Below, in pieces: positions 11,801-26,800 of a DNA stretch of 64,000 nucleotides. The notes under the pieces are model-generated. The model was not told the DNA's origin. It did not search any database and saw nothing but the letters and a program-made list of their open reading frames with translations. The position numbers were made by a program, and so were the translations under genes. The stretch is taken from the NCBI RefSeq assembly GCF_014633365.1, contig NC_068349.1, positions 34,796,753 to 34,860,752 of the forward strand. The letters are read 5' to 3'. The first letter of the stretch is position 1. Each line of letters opens with the position of its first letter. This stretch comes from Diospyros lotus. Lineage: Eukaryota > Streptophyta > Magnoliopsida > Ericales > Ebenaceae.

Positions 11801-14800
11801 AGTAGATGGTAAATGCCAAATACCATTTTTTTACGACCCTAGTGTTTACTAGGGTTTAGAATGAGATTTTGGAAGAAATTGAAGAAGAAAGAACAAAATA
11901 GAGGAAGGAAACAGAGGGAGAAATTGAGAAGGAAAGGTGAAGGGTGGTGAAGGGTTTAGACGAACAGAGGGAAAGATAGAGTGAGAGGGAAAACAGAATG
12001 CTTTATTCAATCAATCGATAGTCCTTATTGTTTACAACCATTCAGTTATCAACCAACTAACAACTCAAGTACACCCTTCACACTAAGGAAAAATACAAAC
12101 AAGACACAATTACACTAATGCCATTAGGATCATGACACATTTCTCTCTTCTCCTTGTTCTATCTCAGTTACTTTTCTACTTTCTGATCCTTTTTTGACAA
12201 ACCTTAGATTTTTTTTTTTTAATCTCAAATTACTTTGTGAAAGAAAGGACGACGTTTTGTTAGCGATTCTTGTTACTGAGGCAACTTGCTACGGTGCAGC
12301 TCAACAGAATAATAGGAAATCAATTTTCCTCATGTTTTTGATAATCTTTCTTAAAATTGGCCAACAGTTTTGACAGAAGCAAATAAAAACTTTGTTTGGA
12401 TCCAAAATATATAACAACTTTCTTCCAGCATAAAAAATGTGCATTTTACAGACATTTACTCACATGATATGGAAAAAACTGGCGGCAATTGATCTACTCT
12501 GGTCTGCGTTTACTGAAACAATGCCCTCATTTAGAGCATCTCCAAAGAAGAGTGCCATTTTGGAGTGCTAAATTACCTATTTACAACTTTGAATAGTGTT
12601 ATAGCATTTCTAAAAAATAAATCTGCTCCAATGGCAGGTGCCAAAATAGAGGTATCATTTAATATTTTAATATTTTTTATCAAATTTTAAATTCAAATAA
12701 TCAATATTTTATAATAAAAGTTGAAATAGAGCAGTTGGAAATGGTGGTTGGAGTTTGCATCTCTTCCTTTTTCACTCTCCAGAGGTTGCAAAAATGGCAC
12801 CCCAAGAAGGTTGTTACCATTTTACAACCCCATATGCCACCCCCATTGGAGTGGTTGATTTTTAATTCAGGGTGCCATTTTGGCGGTTATGGAAATGGCA
12901 CCCCAGATGCCACTCCCCATTGGAGATGCTCTTACAATGAGAATAAACTAATCCCAGAACTATTATAATGATCTATGATTAAAGACCTACACGTGAATCT
13001 GATCATGAGAATGCACCCACTTATAATTACTTTTAACAATCTTCTGTACCAGCAACGCACATGAATTTAGGAGTGTCAACCAAGACTCAATTTACACTTT
13101 GAATTTGGCACTTACCTTTCATCTTGTTAAATGATGAAATTTTTTCTTTCCATAAATGGTCCATATATTAAACTATCCAACAGTAAAGAACCCTCAAGTC
13201 ATTCGGTAAGCAGGTCCATCAGCCACAAGCTGCTTCTATAAATCAGTGGAAGTGAAAAGAACATAAGGTAATGCATTCATCTGCCTATTTAACATATAAC
13301 CTTTATATCAGTACTAAAATTCACCACCACACAGTGTCAAGACTAATCACAAACTATCAGCCAACCACAAAGTTTTGCAATATTAATCAATCAGACAATG
13401 ACAACAATGACCATATGACAATGGTTATAAAATTTCCATATGGTAGAGGAGAAGAGTCCAATAAATAATGAGTAATTCAAAATTTAATGCAACAAATAAG
13501 AACATGAAGCAAATTGAATACTTACTTCAGAATCAGAGCGTGCAAGTGCTATCAGAGGTGCAACTCCTCCTTCTCGTCCAATAGCAATACTGATAGAGAA
13601 ACGACAAATGAGACATTAAATAATTGTGAGGCTTGCTTACTGAATTAGATTATGGTTTCTATACATGGCTGGCTTAATTAGATTTCTTTCCATTTTATTT
13701 TTCTCACTGCTTAGGTGTTTGCAGGTGGGTAACAATGCCTGATTGTTGACCTTCTGAAACTCCATCCTACTCAATCCAATCTTACCAGTAAATATCTACT
13801 TTGCATTAAGACGAATCTTACTCGGGTTGACCATGAGAACACAAGCAGCCTACTGTCACGTACCTAGGCTACTGACCTTTATTTCACAAGTTAAATTCGT
13901 ATTTTTGGAGGGAATTCGCTTGCTGCAGGAATGTTCCAGCAATGCAAGTTGTATGCAAGTTGATAGACAAGTTGTACTGATTCTAGAAGGGACTTGGCAA
14001 CCGTTTTGGCACCAATCCCAAGCTGATGCAGTATAAAAAGACTGACCCAGCTCATTGTTACATACGAGTGATAATTGAATCAGACTCTCTCTCTCTCTCT
14101 CATTCTCTCATTTATCCCCCTCAATTCTCTATTCCTACCCTATTTCCTTCTACATTCCCGCGTAATTCTCTCTCAATTGGAGAGAATTTCCCCTATTAGA
14201 TTTCGGATCTAACATCTTGGTATCAGAGCAAGATCCTGGCCAGTGTACTCGAAGGATCAGACGATAGCTGATGGTACGAGGATGAGGCAGATAGTGATGC
14301 AACTCCAACAAGTATCTGCATCAGTGGTGGAAATTCAAAGCCGTGTGGATACGATAGAAGAGAAGATTGGATCGGTGGTGGATCGAAAGTTGGAGGCAAT
14401 TGCGGAGAGGTTTCGCGGAGACATGCATGAGCAGATCAAGGAAGAAATGAGGGAAATGTGGGATCAGGGCAATTTGCCACGCGATCAATTGTAGCAGTTT
14501 ATGCTTATGTTTTTTCGGACAACATCATGTAAAAATTTCGCCTAATTTTCCCCTTAAGGAGCGGTTGGAGCCAATTCTACCAGGAATTGGTACTAGTAAT
14601 TGGAATGCCAAACCATCGGAGTTGGAGGGGGATTTGGCCATGGTTGGAGAGAATGTGTTGGAGAAAAGGCAGGAGGTGCCAACTCTCTCACAACACACAG
14701 AATTTCCAGTGGCTAAGCTAGAATTGCCAGTATTCGAGGGAACTAAGCCTCCATAGTGGATCAAGCGGTGTGAGAAATTATTTGGAATCCACCAAGTGGC

Positions 14801-17800
14801 AGAGAATCAGAAGGTGGCCTTAGCTTCGGCATACCTCAATGACGCAGGGGATGTATGGTTCCAAGGGTGGTCCAAAGTAAGAGAGAATTATAATTGGGAA
14901 GATTTTGCCAAGGGGTTGTGTGAAAGGTTCAGGGAGAGGAATGATAGATGTAGTGGAAGAATTCAATCGCCCAGGGGCTGGAGGTGTGGAAGACATAAGT
15001 CGTTGGTAGCAGGCTACAAGTGTGCTCTCAGTTAGGCGGCTCAAAATTTCAATATATATATATATATGTATATAAAGATCAGTTAGTTTTCTCATTGTAT
15101 TGATTGTCATTTTTCTTCATTCATTTTCAATAATATTCTCGAGGTATTTTTCTCTCTCTTGTTGTTTCTTCTTTTCGACTGTGAAGCTCTTGCTTCATGG
15201 TATCAGAGCCTTCAACTAGCGTCAATGGCTTCCAATTGTGAATTGAGTTCTTCCTCCTCCTTACCTAACTCTACTTCTACACTATCATCGGCTTCTTAGT
15301 CATGGGAGAAAAGTTGCACTAACTTCAATCAAAAGTTGGACTGAATGGACGAATTGTTGATTCGGCTTGCTAGGATGTATCAGGTCAGTATCCTGACTAA
15401 AACTGAGGATAACTGAACTGAGTTTGTGGCGGATTGAAGTAACCAATTTGGGGAAAAGAGCATGATTGAGGAGTTCAACAGATTAAGGCAAGCTAGATCA
15501 ATGACAGATTATCAGGTTAGATTTCAGGAGCTAAGGTCTCTGATGTGGAGCTTTCAGCCAACCTTGACAGAGTATTATTTTGTATCAAGATTCATTAATG
15601 GTCTTGATGATGCGCTAAGGCTTAGTGTGAAAATGTTCTATCTTACTACGATGGAACAAGTAGTGGAGAAGGCGAGGCTACAAGAATTAGCACTGAAAGC
15701 CATTTATAGAAAGCATGGACTGCCACCAGAAAGTTATTGTAAGAGCAGCTCACAAGTTTGTAATGGACCACATGTAGCTAAAGGAGTTTTGACGAAACAA
15801 TCCGAACTAAAACAATTTTACAATGGCTCAAGGAAGTTGATACTGAAGCTATGGAGCGTGGACAGGCAACCGATGAGGACTCAGACCAAAGGAAAAAACT
15901 GGAGGTTGAGGGCAAGAACGGTTCTGAGGCAACAGATTCTAAGAGTATGTCTTCTTTGCCTTTGGCTTTGGAAAAGACTGAGGAGTCACATGTTAAGATA
16001 ATTCCAGCTGAAGAAAATCTCCTTGTTGTTTTGAGTAAGTTTGATCTCGGGCAATATGACAATATTACTATCATGTCACCTGGTATAGACCAAATTCGAA
16101 AGATAAAGAAACAGAGGAGATTGCTGCCATCTGGTTTGGGAGATTGTACATTCGAGAAGAGAGCCTTGACATGGCTATCCTTGGAGTCTACCTTTTATTT
16201 TTGCAAGAAAAACAAAAGCAACAAAAGGTAGGAGAAGACGAGACAAAGTTTAGAAAGAGAAAGAAAGCAAGCTGAAAGAGGAGAAGAATAAATCAGATTG
16301 TTAAGGCTGGAATTGATTAAAGATCAGGGTCAACAGCTACCAATTATTGGGGATAAGAATTGTTTGAAGGGAAGGAGATTGTCATGACCCTAAGGGTAAA
16401 TCAGTAAAGGGGCCGGTAGTAGCTGTTAGTTGTTATCTAGCCGGGGGGGTTAGGAGGTCAGGGGGTAAGTTAACAATACTACCTTGCTGTTATGTTAGTT
16501 AGGGGTGTTGTTATATTGTTAGAGTTGTTGTTATGATAGAGGCTCTATAAGAGACCCACGGTAATAAGAGGAAGAATCATCAATTGATTGAATAAAACAT
16601 TTTGTTTTCCCCCCACTCTTCTTTCTCCCTCTGTCCGTCTAAAACCTTTCATTTCCTTCTCCATTTCTCCTTCTTTTTGTTCTGTTTTCTCCCTGCAACT
16701 CTGTTCTTTCTTCTTCAATTTCCTATTCAAACCCTAGTAAACCCTAGGGTTGTGACAACAATATGAACCCAAGTCTTGTTCTACATTCATTTTCCAAATT
16801 TTGGAAGCAACCATAAAGCCACCAAGACAAAAATTGATACATCATGAGCTAGTGACCAAAATCTTGCTGTCTTATGCACAGATCGAGGGGATATGGAGTT
16901 GATATTGTCAAGTACCGAAAAGGATGATTAACAAATACCCCTTCTTAGATGTACATTTGCATAAGACTTGTAGAAAGTAAAATCCCATAGAATAATAATG
17001 CAGTATACTAAATGAAACTATAAATTGAAACCATAATTATGATGATGATGATGATGACGATGACGACAATGATGATCTTTAAAAATAATAACAAAATTTT
17101 AAATTACCTATTTGTTTCTGATACTGACAATCCCCATAAAGCACCAGCAGCCCTCTCCTGAAGACCTGGAGAGGCATTTGAACAGGACTGTGCAAGAGCA
17201 ACCTATTTTAAACAACAGTACAAGAAAGCTTCAGCGTGTTGTGGATCTTGCCACTACTCATCATAGAGCATACAGGTGTTCTCATAATTTTTCACCTCCA
17301 AAGACAGCAATATTCTAAAAAAGCAAAGAAGTTCAATTTCACCAACTTCACATAAGAGGACACAACACTATTCTTCCTTTTTTAGGCAGTATAAACTTTA
17401 TGTTGAAAAGTATTGGCTCTCATCAATTAAGCATAGATTTTTAAAAAAAAAAAATTGCACCCAATAAGTACTATTTTATAGTAATAATCTGTTCCTCAAG
17501 AAGGAGACCCACAATGATATAACTTTGATGCACAAACAAACTTATGTAATAAAAATAGAAATTGAAGACAATATTCATACAAAAGTATTGGTTATTTACC
17601 CACAGCAATTTAACCAAGGATGCATAAACTAGCTTATCAAATAAAAACCAAAACTGGTAACAATACTCATGCACAGGTATTGGCTATTTTGTCAATCATT
17701 AGAAATTAGTAGGATTATTGTGATAATCCTATGTTGTAGTGCCAAATACAACAATAGCAACACTAATTCTTAATCCCACTAGGTAGAACTGAATGCTTTA

Positions 17801-20800
17801 GGAAAAAGAAAAAAAAAAAGGAAAGAAAGAAAGAAAAGAAACTCAAAGATTTGTATATGGCAACCAAATGGCCATAACTGAACAAGATAACAGGGAAAAG
17901 GCAATACAGCCTGGAAAATCAACCAAGGCAAATCTTGGGCATTGATAGACCCTTCTCTGCCCCCAGCAATTCTAGGCTGAATCAGGCAGTATAAAGCGGA
18001 TTTTTAATGACTATTCTCATGAAAAAAACATATGCCGACATGATAACTCCATCATCCGTGCAAGAATAGACATGTATGCCTGCATGGCATGCAATACATT
18101 CATAAATGAAATGGAACATGCATTTCTACAATCCATCTCTGAAGCGTAACATGCATGAAGTCATGTAGATCCTAAATTTACAGGTCCAGGATGTTTATTT
18201 TCAGATGGTGATGGGCTTGACAAATAAACTTTCAAGTCATGGAAGAAGCTATAAATAATATTAGGTTCTTTGCCTAGAAAAAGCAGAATAAGACAAGTTA
18301 TTTGATAAATTTAAAGAGAGAAAATAATGGCCAATATCCCCTGGAGCATTAAAGATATCCTAGGAAACACTTGCCATGGTAGACTTCCAACGAAGATAGT
18401 TGTATTAGCATCTTCAAACAGAATGGATAAAATGGTTCAAGCACAAGGAACAACATACCAATGCTTCAACACCACCAGCTGCTGCAATTGCTTCTCTGTT
18501 TCTATCATCAAATGATAAATTCCATAACGCACCAGCAGCTTCTTGCCTGTTTGAGACAAATAACAAGTGATGAGGCAACACCCACTTATCATTACAATTG
18601 TCTAGATTGCAACAAAAATTCTACTAAGTTCTTATGCATGGTGAGGGATACCAGATTAGACATCTAGCCATCACATTGACAAGAAAGATGGCGGGAAGGT
18701 GGTCAACCTTAATTGATGTAACTCAACTTTAAACTACACAGGTAGAAAGAATCTAAGTAAAGATCAAATGTTCTTAGCCTAAATTGGACATCATAATCAA
18801 GCTTATTCTTTTTCTTTTAAGGAAAACAAAAGTGCAGCTAAAGGCATCAACATCATGAAAAACATCTTTTATGCATCCTAGTGTTCTTCTCATTCAAGGG
18901 AGGATGATGCAGAATAATGTTTTGGTCCTTCTGTTACAAAATGTGAATACAAGAGAAAGTAATGGATATTGATGAAATTTACAAAAAGAAAAAAATAAAT
19001 AAATAAATAAAAACAGCTCGAGGAAAGGTGCCACTTAGAGTGTGCATACATGTAAAAGATGCACCATCTCAAGTATAATTGCAATGTTGTAGGAACAAAA
19101 GCTTGTACATCATATAACTAATGGGACACCTAATTGTGGAAGAACGTTTTACTTAAGTTTGTTTCTCGATTATGTCATTGTAATGTTATATGTATGCTGT
19201 GGTTTGTTTGCTGTAATTAAGTTAGGCAGTGTATCATTCTGAACTTAGGCTCGCTGAGTATATAATCTCAACAGTGCTTCTTCTATTGTACCTTTTGGTT
19301 CATTAATCTTTCTTTCAGTAAAATTCATGAGAGCATTCTTTTTCTTCTCTCTCTCGTTATCTTTGTGCCCTAGGTTTCTTTGTTGTCCTAGCTATTTGTT
19401 ATATGGTATCAGAGCCTAAGACATGTGTCCCTGGCATCTCATCCTGACCATAGTTCCTCTTCCTTTCTTCCACCTCATTCATCTTCCATGTTGTCATCTG
19501 CCTCGCAGTCTGATTTTGCAGTGGTGGCAAAAGCTTTCAGTTTTATACCTATCAAATTGGATTCGAACAACTTCATTTTCTGGAAGGCTCAGATCTTAGC
19601 AACAATCAGAGCCTTCGATCTCTTATCATTCCTCAATAAATCATCGCCTCCGCCGAAGTATGTGTTAGATTCAGTTGCTCATGAAGCTGGATTTGGTGAA
19701 GCTAGATCTTCGGTGGTGAATCCGGACTACTTAAACTGGATAAGGTCAGATCAATTGCTACTTGGTTGGCTATTTTCTACAATCGACAAGGAGGTGTTAG
19801 CGCAGGTGATTCATTGTAAATCATCTACCGAGGTATGGTCTTCACTTGAAAGTCTTTATTCTCACCAAACCATAGCAAAATCATTTCAATTAAAGCATCA
19901 ACTAAGATCGGCTAAGAAGGATTCATTGTCTATCAATGACTATTTTGAAAATCAAGACTATAGGTCATGCACTTGCTGCTATTGGTGAGTCTCTTAACGA
20001 TAAGGATTTGCTTCTTGTAATTTTGAATGGCTTAGATCATGAGTATGAGACTGTTGTTAGTATCATTACTTATCAAATGGATGAAATCAATCTAGAGAAA
20101 GTACAATATTTGTTATTGATGCATAAACAGAGATTAGCCTCTAAGAATATGCCACAATCGTCTGTGAATTTTGAATCTGTTATGACTGCTCCTATGCATG
20201 TAAACATGACCTCATATATGCCACGAAATGGTAACAGTAGAGGCAGTTTTGTACAAAGAGGAGGTGGATATATGAATAAAGGGGGAAGAGGTCAGGGTAG
20301 AACATCCGGTAGACAGATTTATTGTCAATTGTGTGGAAAACTATGGCACTTTCTAGACAAATGCTATCATCGATTTGACAGAAATTTCCAGAGAATATCT
20401 GGTCAAAATTTTGGAAAATCTGATGCAGTTCATCAAACTGATTCAAGAGCATATTTAGCCTCCCATAGTGATTCTAACGAGGCCTTCATGAGTGACATAG
20501 AATCAGCTCAAGGAGCTCACTATGGTCATTTGTCTCAACCATTTGAAACCTTATCTCAAGCTTCCTTACCAGAACCCTCTTTGTTTGTTGATTCTGGCGC
20601 AACAAATCATATCACCTCAAACCTCAGCAACTTGTCATTGCATGCTCCTTACAACAGTGGTGATAAAGTCCCCATTAGTAATGGTAAGCAGCTTCCAATT
20701 TCTAACATTGGTCTTGGACAATTATACACTCAAACTAGACCTACATCTATTATTTCTTTACCTAATGTTCTTCATGTACCTCATATAAAGAAGAATTTAA

Positions 20801-23800
20801 TCAATGTATCACATCTTACGAGAGATCACAACGTGATTGCTAAATTTCATTCCGATTTGTGTTTGATTAAGGACAAGAGTTCAAGGCTAGTGCTACTTCG
20901 AGGACATCTTGAGGATGGACTTTGCCAGCTAATTCCAGCATTTGGCCATGATCACAGCTTTCCAGCCCAACCTGTCAAGCCTAAACAGCCTACAACCTTT
21001 GCTGGTAGTACATTTTCTTTGAATCATTGTAATGATTTTTATTTGAAAGATTGTAATAGACAGCATCCATTCTGTCATGGACTGTCTTGTAGTGCTAATG
21101 TAGCCCAACAAAATAACACATATCAGCAATGGCATGCGCGGTTAGGACATCCTACTTTCAATGTACTGCAATTGGTTCTTAATAAAAGTTCATATCCCTT
21201 GTTCCCGTTCAGCTCTTTCCTTTTGTGATTCTTGTAAAATTGGGAAATTTCATCAGCTTCCATTTGCTACTCATGAAATTACAGCAAAGAGACCATTGGA
21301 ATTGATCTATTATGACTTATGGGGTCCCTCTCCTACTGTTTCTATTAGAGGGTACAAATACTATATCATATTTGTTGATGCATACACAAGATATACATGG
21401 CTATATCTATTGAAATTAAAGTCTGATACTTTGTCTACTTATGTCACTTTTCATAAACTTGTTGAACCCCAATATTAGACCAAAATTAAAGCCATTCAAA
21501 CCAATAATGGGGGGGAGTTCAAAGCCTTGTTGCCTTATCTTCAAAGCCATGGGATACAGTCTCGTTTTACTTGTCCCTATACACACCAACAAAATGGTGT
21601 AACTGAGAGAAAACATAGACATATAGCTGAGATGGGACTTACATTGTTAGCCGATGCTCATATGCCTCTAAAATTTTGGGAAGAGGGTTTTCAAACTGTT
21701 GTTCATATCATAAACTTGCTCCCATCCTCTTCTCTCAAATTTAGAACCCCATTTGAATTGCTCTATCACAAGCAACCTAACTACCTATTGTTGCAACCCT
21801 TTGGATGTGCTTGTTTTCCTTACCTAAGACCCTATATCAAGCACAAATTTGATTTCCAGTCAACCAAGTGTATATTTCTTGGATATAGCCATACTCAAGC
21901 TGGTTACAAGTGTTTGCATCCATTAGGAAGAGTTTATGGCTCTAGACATGTGCATTTTAATCCGGATGAGTTTCCATTTCCTACTTTGTTTTTGTTCTCT
22001 CCTACTTCATCTTCCACATCTCAGTTAGTTCCAAGCGGTTCTTCTACTTTGTTATTTCAGTCTCTTCCTTTACCCTTCTCCACTTCCACTTCTTCCTCTT
22101 CTCAAGTAGCACAGCCCTCAATTCCTACCTTATCAACAACTGTTTCTACTGATTCCTCTGCCTCATCTGTTGATCCCTTGCCTGCAGTACCTGATACACA
22201 GCCTTTCTCACCTAGACCTACAGTTCATGTTCCTAAACACAAAGTTGTCCCAGCTCCTTCAATTCATCCCATGCTCACAAAGTCCAAGACTAAACAATTT
22301 TTAACCTCTTCTCCACATGCCTTAGTGAATTCCTTAGAACCTAGCTCAGTTCATGAGGCCCTATTAGACTCACGATGGGTTAAGGCTATGAAGGAAGAGT
22401 TTTCAACCTTGTAGCATAATAATACATGGGATTTGGTTCCATTTTCTAAAGATATGAATCTCATTGGCTGTAAATGGGTGTTTAGAATCAAGTATAATCC
22501 TGATGGGACAGTTCTTAAGCACAAGGCTAGGCTGGTGGCCAAGGGGTTTCTTCAAAACCCAAGGATTGATTATGCTGAAACTTTCAATGCTGTTGTCAAG
22601 GCCCCTACGATTAGAGTATTATTCTCATTAGCTGTGACTTTTGGCTGGGACATACAGCAGATTGATGCCAACAATGTCTTTCTAAATGGTGATCTCGTGG
22701 AGGAGGTTTTTATGTCATAGCCTAAGGGGTTTGTAAGTTCACAATTTCCCTCTCATGTATGTAGGCTGGAGAAGTTTCCCTATGGGCTAAAACAAGCTCC
22801 TCGAACTTGGTACACAAAATTGAGGGTTGCTCTTCAATCTTGGGGATTTTCAAGAGCTGTGTCTGATGGCTCTTCGTTTATCAAGCAGACTCCTAAGTGT
22901 GTGTTGTTCATCTTAGTCTATGTGGATGATATTTTGATTATGGGATCCGAATCTGCAGCTCTTAAGGCATGTATTCAAGACTTGGATACTTATTTTGCTT
23001 TTAAAGCCCTAGGTTTTGTCAACTATTTTCTAGGGTTTGAAACATATAGAGATCGCAGTGGCATTTATCTTACTCAATCCAAGTTTACCATGGATTTGTT
23101 GAAGAAAGTTGATATGCAAGACTGTAAGCCTTGTGCTACTCCTGTAAATTCTGCTATTTCCTTAACTAATGAGGGTGAATTCTTTGTCAATCCATCATTA
23201 TATCGGATTGTTATCGGGTCTTTACAGTACTTGGCATATACAAGACCAGATATAGCCTTTGGAAGAAATAAACTAAGCCAGTTTTTATCGGCCCCTAAGC
23301 AACATCATTGGTTGGCATGTAAGAGATTACTCCAGTATCTCCAGGGTACTCTTGGCTTGGGTTTGTTGTTTTCTCTATCCCCTACAGATTTATCTCTAGT
23401 TGTGTATGCAGATGTTGATCACGGTGGTTGTAGGGTTACTAGACAATCTACTAGTGGAGTTTGTGTGTTTCTTTGCAATAATCTGGTGGTTTGGAGTTCC
23501 AAGAAGCAGTCAGTGGTAGCAAGATCAGTTGGAGAGGCTGAATAGAGGGCTATTACTCAAAGTGTTACAGAAGTTTTGTGGCTGAAGTCATTATTTGCTG
23601 AATTGGGTTATCCAGGTGTTCATACTCTAGTCATATGGAGTGATAATCTAGCTGCCAAGAGTATCATTGAAAATCCAGTGTCTGACTCACGTACTAAGCA
23701 CATTGAAATTGATGTGCATTTTGTTCGAGAGAAGGTGGAGAAAAATGAAGTAGATATCAGATATGTTCCTACTTCTCATCAGGTGGCTGATGTCTTTACT

Positions 23801-26800
23801 AAGGGATTGCCAAGAAGCAGATTTCAGTAGTTGTGTGACAAATTGAGTCTAAGATTGTCTCTGTGTTATCTCTGATTCTCGTGGCTCTTCAGGCCGGAAG
23901 ATGTCCAAGAGGGAGTTTGTTTTGAGGGGGAATGCGGAAGAACGTTTTACTTAAGTTTGTTTCTTGATTATGTTGCTGTAATGTTATATGTATGTTGTTG
24001 TTTGTTTGCTGTAATTACGTTCGGTGATGTATCATTCTGAACTTAGGCTCGCTGAGTATATAATCTCAGCAGTGCCTCTTCTATTGTATCTTTTGGTTCA
24101 TTAATCTTTCTTTCAGTAAAATTCACAAGAGCATTCTTTTTCTTCTCTTTCTTGTTATCTTTGTGCCCTAGGTTTCTTTGTTGTCCTAGCTGTTTGTTAT
24201 ACTAATAAAACTATATCAATCAGGACCTTTTTTGGCCTTCAACAGACCTTATAAAGGCCAGGTAGCAAAATAAATCATTGCATCCCAAGGAAACATTAGA
24301 GCACCTGAAAAAAGTCAAAATCCCATATCCCAGTCAAACTACCTGACACCTTCATGGGGGGAACGTATGAGTTGCACAAGTGCTTCAAGAGCACCTGCTT
24401 CTTGTCCAACAGCAGCATTGTTACTGTTGCTGTCCCCGTGGGCAGCCAAATTAGCCAAGGCACGAGCAGCCTGGAAAATAACCAGAAGGACATTTTACCA
24501 CAAATTACTAGAGCAAAATGTGATACACACATGAAACACTGGTCAATGGAAACTCAACATAATGAATATATTTGTGCACAAAATTATGCAAATGAGGGAA
24601 ATACTACCATGAATGAAATTGTGAGACCAACTGGATTAAGTGGTAAATAATATAGAACTAGCATCAGAAAAGACATAACAAAGGTAAAGGACCATCTGAG
24701 TGGAAAAAAGAAATAGACAATTTTTTAAATGGAAATAGATGAAAAGCTAACATCAGACAACCACTAAAAGAAATTGTGAAAAATGATATACTCCGTGACA
24801 AACTTAGACAATTCAAGCCTCAACAAGGGGAGTGAGGTTCCAACAAGACCATGACAAACTGACGATTTTGAACCATCAAAATATGATAACCAAAGTTACT
24901 TTCAAAAAATCATATATTTTTCTAAAATGAGAAAATAGAGTCCAGAATATATACATTCTTTTTCCTTTTCTTTTTTTTTATTATAATCCTCTAAATGCCC
25001 AAAGTACATATCATGTAGTATCTCCTTTCTTTTTGTTTTGAATAATCCTGTATAGATTGACAAAGAGAAGCCACGAAGGGGTAGAACGCTATAAAAAGAA
25101 GCAATGGGAAACCAAAAGTTCACAATGTCCAAAACCAGGAATCAACATATTATCCATGAAATGCATGAAAGAGAACAGCCAAAAAGAAGAGTCCACCTTC
25201 AACCTGAAAAAAAAAAGAAGGGGACAGGCAAAAAATGACCCTGCAAACTGGGGGAAAAACGGAACTTTTTACATGTTCAGAAAGCCTCTTATTTCTTTCG
25301 CATCATATACATTACAGAGCACAAGAAGGGAAGGACCCCTAACCTATATGCTGGCTGACCCATAGGAAACTCTGCCTCCAAGAACGAAGAAAATATATCA
25401 TTAAGGCCATTCACTGTATACCTAAGTATAGACAAAGCTCCACACCTTGGCCATAGGATAGTGGAGTACAAGATGGTTAATCATCTTGCTTGCTGTTACT
25501 CTGTACACATGTAGCACCAACCAGGGACTACCTATCTATGCTACCTCAGGTTGTCAGGAATAACAACAGGATCCTAAGCGTCTGTCCAAACATTGCCAAA
25601 CCATATAAAAAGCAGCTAGTGCATCTTATCTTTAATAAGAACTACTTCACCTTATTACAAATTACCTCATTTCTAATTCCATCTTTTATATGGTCATCTA
25701 TCTATTACAACATTCTAATTTCAATTACATTTATATTTTTTACATGTTTGTGCTTGATTGCCCAACATTTGGTGTCATTATTAAATAAAATTCAAGAAAT
25801 AGTCCTCCAGAAACCAACTAAAATTAGCGATGCAATCAATGTACTAGCCCCCTCTAGCATCCCCATATTATGCCATGCCACCCTTCTTCACAACCCATGC
25901 CTATCAATTGCAAACCACCATACCCCCACTTGCCAAGTAAGAAGCTCAACTTCATAGTGCCAAAACCACTCCTTTTATGGGGAAGGCAAACCAGATCCTA
26001 TTTAACACAAGGTGGTACCTAAATTCATCCCCTAAATCTTCCCAAAGAAAATCTCTTGGTAAATCTCAAGTCCACTAGCAAAGGTTGAAACCAAAAATGG
26101 GAAGAAGCATAAGTTAGAACTCAGAAGAGAACTTTTAATTAAGGTACACACCCTTTGAAAGGTATTGTCTGTCCTCACAATGCTCAATAACACCATTCCA
26201 AATAGGCTTCCCTACAAACGACAACCCAGAGGAAGACCAAGATAAATAGAAGGGAGACTAAATACCCTATTCAAAGAAGTTGCTTAGGCATCAATATTCA
26301 GGAGAGTTAAGACCTAAAATTTCACCCTTAGTCAAATTAACGTTCAAGCTTGACAATACTTCAGAACAGAGAAAACCACACCTTAAAATTTCACATCTCT
26401 CTGAACACACTACAAACAGAGAATATCAGCAGCAAATCAAAAAGAGGTGTGACCCTAACTGAAGAACTACAGGTAATATTCATCTGAAGAGAGAGAGAGA
26501 GGCGTAACACATGAGACCTTTGGAACCACTCTTTAGCCTATTGTCTAAACACTCTAGCTTGGATCTCTTCTTGTCACTGCAAACCTAAACCACCTCCTCC
26601 ATTTCAAGCCAAACCCCATTTTGAGTAACAAGGAAAGTAGGAAATCTCGTTTAACATGGTCATAGGCTTTCTCAATATCCAAGTACACATGAGGCTTTTG
26701 GAACCACTATTTAGCCTAGTGTCTAAACACTAAATAGCCCATCTAGATTGGATCTCTTCCCTTTGTGCAAACAATGCTTCTTGATAATATGAACCAAACA

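Larger units (their letters stand above)
19135..24201 (+). mobile_element. Copia LTR retrotransposon (B) in ARABIDILLO intron 5, antisense
   Basis: Two 269-bp LTRs (19135-19403 and 23933-24201) bound an element that lies antisense to the host gene. They are flanked by a perfect duplication, CTAAT (19130-19134 and 24202-24206). The primer-binding site TGGTATCAGAGCC follows the 5' LTR at 19404-19416. A polypurine tract (tttgaggggg) precedes the 3' LTR. By hand I count about 20 mismatches between the LTRs, roughly 7 percent. Both LTRs end TTATA, not CA. Confidence 0.95.

Noticed and set aside
25057..25957. Plus-strand frames of 102 and 155 codons in intron 4
   Set aside because: They run opposite to the LINE remnant or through AT-rich intron, and no motif is recognised.
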